A model generated the notes under the pieces. That model had not been told where the DNA came from. It saw nothing but the letters and a program-made list of their open reading frames with translations, and did no database searches. From Pelagerythrobacter sp041912895 (GTDB taxonomy: Bacteria > Pseudomonadota > Alphaproteobacteria > Sphingomonadales > Sphingomonadaceae): a DNA stretch of 64,000 bases. Made by a program: the position numbers and the translations under genes. Within the stretch, counting starts at the first letter, position 1, and each line of letters begins with the position of its first letter. Positions 61,544 through 64,000 of the stretch are shown here, in pieces. The stretch lies in NCBI RefSeq assembly GCF_041912895.1, contig NZ_JAYSGI010000003.1, positions 210,041 to 274,040 on the forward strand, written 5' to 3'.

Positions 61544-63073
61544 TCAGCCTTGCGCGGTGCCGAGCGCAACCGCAGGCGGCTCGGTGGGATCGTGCGGTAT
61601 CTCCGGCTGGCGGCGCAGCATCGTCCAGGCGTCGCGCACGACGGCCGGACAGGCCAACCACAACGTGAGCGCATAAGCCGTCGCTCCGAGAACGGCGAGC
61701 GCGGCTAGTTGCGCGACCGGATGGAAGCCGCTTACCAGCCCACGGGCAGCGAGCACCGCCAGCGCCATCAGCGCGCACGCCGCTGCAGCCGGAGCGATCG
61801 CTATGACGAGATCGCGTAGCCGCGCGCCGATCGCGGGCAGGGTGAGCGCGAGCGTGACCGCGAGCAGGGTGGGCGCGGCGATCCACCAGGCATGGACCAG
61901 CCCCATCGGGCCGAACCGGATGCCGATCAGGAACAGCGCCGGGAAGACGATCGCGCCGGTGAACGCGGTCGTCAGGTAGATTCGCGGGCGCCCGATCGCA
62001 TTGGTCGCCGGCGAGCAGATGATCTGCAGCGCGAAGAACGGCATCGCCAGCGCGAGGCCGGCGACGAAGGGGGCCATCTCGGCCCACTTGTCGCCGAACA
62101 GCGTGAGGATCGCCGGTTCGGCGGTGAGCGAGAGGCCGACGTAGATCGGTGCGACCACCAGCATCACGGTGCGCGCGGTGCGCAGGAAATAGGGTGCGAG
62201 CGCACGACCGGCCTTGTGCAGCTCGGCATAGGCGGGAAACGCGACCTCGTTGATCGGCGGCAGGAACCGGCCGGTGACGATCAGCGTGAGAAACAGCGCT
62301 TCGGCATAGAGGCCGAGATCGTGCGTATCGAGCATGCGGCCGGCGATCACGATGTCACTCTGGCTCTGGACGATCCAGAATAGCTGACACAGCGTGAGCG
62401 CTCCGCCGAAAGTGATGAGATCGCCCGCACCGCGCAGGTCGAACACCGGCTTCACCAAGATGCGCGCGGCCACCGTAAGCCCGATGGCGCGCGTCACGAA
62501 CATCGCGATCGGCGCATAGACCAGCGCCCAGACGCCGAAGCCGTGCCACGCCAGCACCAGCGCGGTGCTGGCCCCGATCGCCGCGCAGGCGAGATTGACG
62601 AGGCCTTGGTTGCGGAACTCGATTCGCCGCGCGAGCAGTTCCTGCGGGAGCGCGGAGAAGGGGATGGTCAGGAATATCACCGCCTGGATGCGCAGCATGT
62701 CGGCGATCAGCGGCTGATTGTAGTAGTCGGCTGCGAGCGGAGCCATGAGGAACTGCGTCGCGGCGAGTGTGCCGTTCAACATCAGCAGCAGTGCGAAGAC
62801 CTGCCCGATTCGCCGTTCGTCGATCTTGTCGGCCTGGATCAGCGAGGTCGCGAAGCTTTGTCCGTTGAGGAAGGCGAGCGCGGTGATGACCGTCTGCGCC
62901 ATGGCGAACAGGCCATAATCGGTCGGATCCAGCAGCCGCACGACGAGAATCGTCGAAGTCCAGGTGATCGCCTGCGCCAGCACCTGCGTCCCCCAGCGCC
63001 ACGCGAGCGCGCGGCGCACGCGCTGCGCGAACGCGGCGTCGCCTGCGGTCACGGAAGGATTCGTATCGCTCAC
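61544..63073 (-). CDS. Polysaccharide flippase of the MOP/Wzx superfamily
   Basis: A protein of about 509 residues with 12-14 predicted membrane segments. Family features are WRWGTQVLAQAITWTSTILV, VVRLLDPTDYGLFAMAQTVI, and FRNQGLVNLACAAIGAS. It probably flips a lipid-linked saccharide for exopolysaccharide. No glycosyltransferase gene is next to it. The start is uncertain: I use the GTG at 63073; an ATG at 63142 would add 23 residues. Confidence 0.85.
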   Translation of the reverse strand: MSDTNPSVTAGDAAFAQRVRRALAWRWGTQVLAQAITWTSTILVVRLLDPTDYGLFAMAQTVITALAFLNGQSFATSLIQADKIDERRIGQVFALLLMLNGTLAATQFLMAPLAADYYNQPLIADMLRIQAVIFLTIPFSALPQELLARRIEFRNQGLVNLACAAIGASTALVLAWHGFGVWALVYAPIAMFVTRAIGLTVAARILVKPVFDLRGAGDLITFGGALTLCQLFWIVQSQSDIVIAGRMLDTHDLGLYAEALFLTLIVTGRFLPPINEVAFPAYAELHKAGRALAPYFLRTARTVMLVVAPIYVGLSLTAEPAILTLFGDKWAEMAPFVAGLALAMPFFALQIICSPATNAIGRPRIYLTTAFTGAIVFPALFLIGIRFGPMGLVHAWWIAAPTLLAVTLALTLPAIGARLRDLVIAIAPAAAACALMALAVLAARGLVSGFHPVAQLAALAVLGATAYALTLWLACPAVVRDAWTMLRRQPEIPHDPTEPPAVALGTAQG

Positions 63074-63289
63074 GCAGCGCGCGTTACCGGGCAAAGGTGA
63101 AGAATTGCTGGCCGGAGGCGCGAACGCGAGGTGGCCGACCACGATTCCCTCTCTCGGCAGACTCGGATTCGAGACGGCATTCGGGGTTTCCGGTGCTGCA
63201 GATGGCGTATTCTTGCGGACGTCCGTCGCTCCGGGCGACTGGTGGATCCCAAATGAAGCGAAAATATCCTCATGTTTTCAGCTGGTTAA

Positions 63290-63349
63290 TTCGCTGGCGA
63301 AATAAAATTGCAAAAAGCCGTTGACCGAATCCCGACCCCCGCCTAGATG
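63290..63349 (+). promoter_or_regulatory. rRNA operon promoter with upstream AT-rich element
   Basis: TTGACC at 63321-63326 and TAGATG at 63344-63349 are separated by exactly 17 bases. Immediately upstream is an AT-rich stretch (AATAAAATTGCAAAAA, about 63301-63316) resembling an UP element. The placing, about 370 bases before 16S, fits a rRNA promoter. Confidence 0.75.
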
Positions 63350-63714
63350 GCTCTCACCGACGCGGCGCTGGCGGCTTCCACCGCCCACCGCATCGGTCGC
63401 CAACAGAACGGACAGCCGGTCCCCCGGTGTAAATCGGGGAACCATTCGCTGTCCGCTATAACTGTCTCGGCGGCTCTTTGACATCGTTGGTTTTTGATGA
63501 AGGGACATGTGGGCGACGGCGCCCGGTCCGGGGACCTCAAGGCTCCGGTAACCGGTCAACCTAAGCCGACGCCACATCCTTCGCTCGCACCACGCGGGCG
63601 CTGGGTGATGCATGTCCATTCGTATCCATTACGTTTGACAGTGCAGGTATCGGCTCCTTGAAGCTTATGCCTCGTCGGATAGCGGTTCGCCGTGCCGACA
63701 AGGTGTATGACACA
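63350..63714 (+). ncRNA. rRNA leader with boxA-like antitermination site
   Basis: Transcribed spacer before 16S. GGCTCTTTGACA at 63472-63483 resembles the boxA antitermination site (TGCTCTTT). A short hairpin (CCCCGGTGTAAATCGGGG) lies just before it, and the region ends at the 16S 5' end. No protein gene is seen. Confidence 0.65.

Positions 63715-64000
<286 letters not shown>

Noticed and set aside
63530..63570. GTAACCGGTCAACC near the rRNA leader as a sixth operator
   Set aside because: It shares only the ACCGGT centre, lacks the TGACA flank, and is in an rRNA leader.

Overview
The window is GC-rich chromosomal DNA of an alphaproteobacterium, most probably of the order Sphingomonadales. The evidence is the 16S rRNA 5' end at the right edge, the many TonB-dependent receptors, an Atm1-type ABC exporter, an EipA/DUF1134 protein, and the COQ9 and CBP3-type respiratory genes. 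Gene density is high, and neighbours often overlap as ATGA or GTGA. No insertion sequence, phage or CRISPR array was seen.

Left part (1-12.6 kb): a cell-surface signalling cassette (ECF sigma factor, FecR, STN-type TonB receptor) leads into a large autotransporter that runs off the left edge. Next come a small LuxR-type regulator and, divergent from it, a four-gene archaic chaperone-usher pilus operon. It ends at a strong bidirectional hairpin.

12.1-18.3 kb: a minus-strand, apparently six-gene operon encodes an EAL phosphodiesterase, a LysM/TPR lipoprotein, a membrane Ser/Thr kinase, a type VI secretion-type FHA protein, a PP2C phosphatase and a small membrane protein. It resembles the threonine-phosphorylation switch of type VI secretion, but no type VI structural gene is in the window.

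18.6-39.4 kb: a pectin/uronate utilization locus. It contains a TonB receptor, a pectate lyase, a cupin, two esterases, a GH43 glycosidase and a TRAP transporter. Two catabolic branches follow: unsaturated uronate (RpiB-type isomerase, KduD, KdgK) and galacturonate (UxaC, reductase, UxaA). A LacI-type regulator lies inside the locus. Five near-identical sites centred on ACCGGT occur at its promoters, suggesting one local regulon. A 148-bp palindrome separates two convergent genes and supplies both stop codons.

39.7-63.1 kb: mostly housekeeping genes. These are tRNA-Ser(GCT), EipA, an aminotransferase, a degenerate HD-GYP protein, RibE/RibD, a YgjP-like metallopeptidase, YcgN, SCO1, an ankyrin protein, COQ9, FeoAB behind a possible Fur box, SSB, YceD, a cytochrome bc1 chaperone, BamE, HslVU, a GFA protein, an M16 peptidase, an Atm1-type exporter, a retropepsin-like protease and a polysaccharide flippase. 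The right edge holds an rRNA promoter with an AT-rich upstream element, a leader with a boxA-like site and the start of 16S rRNA.
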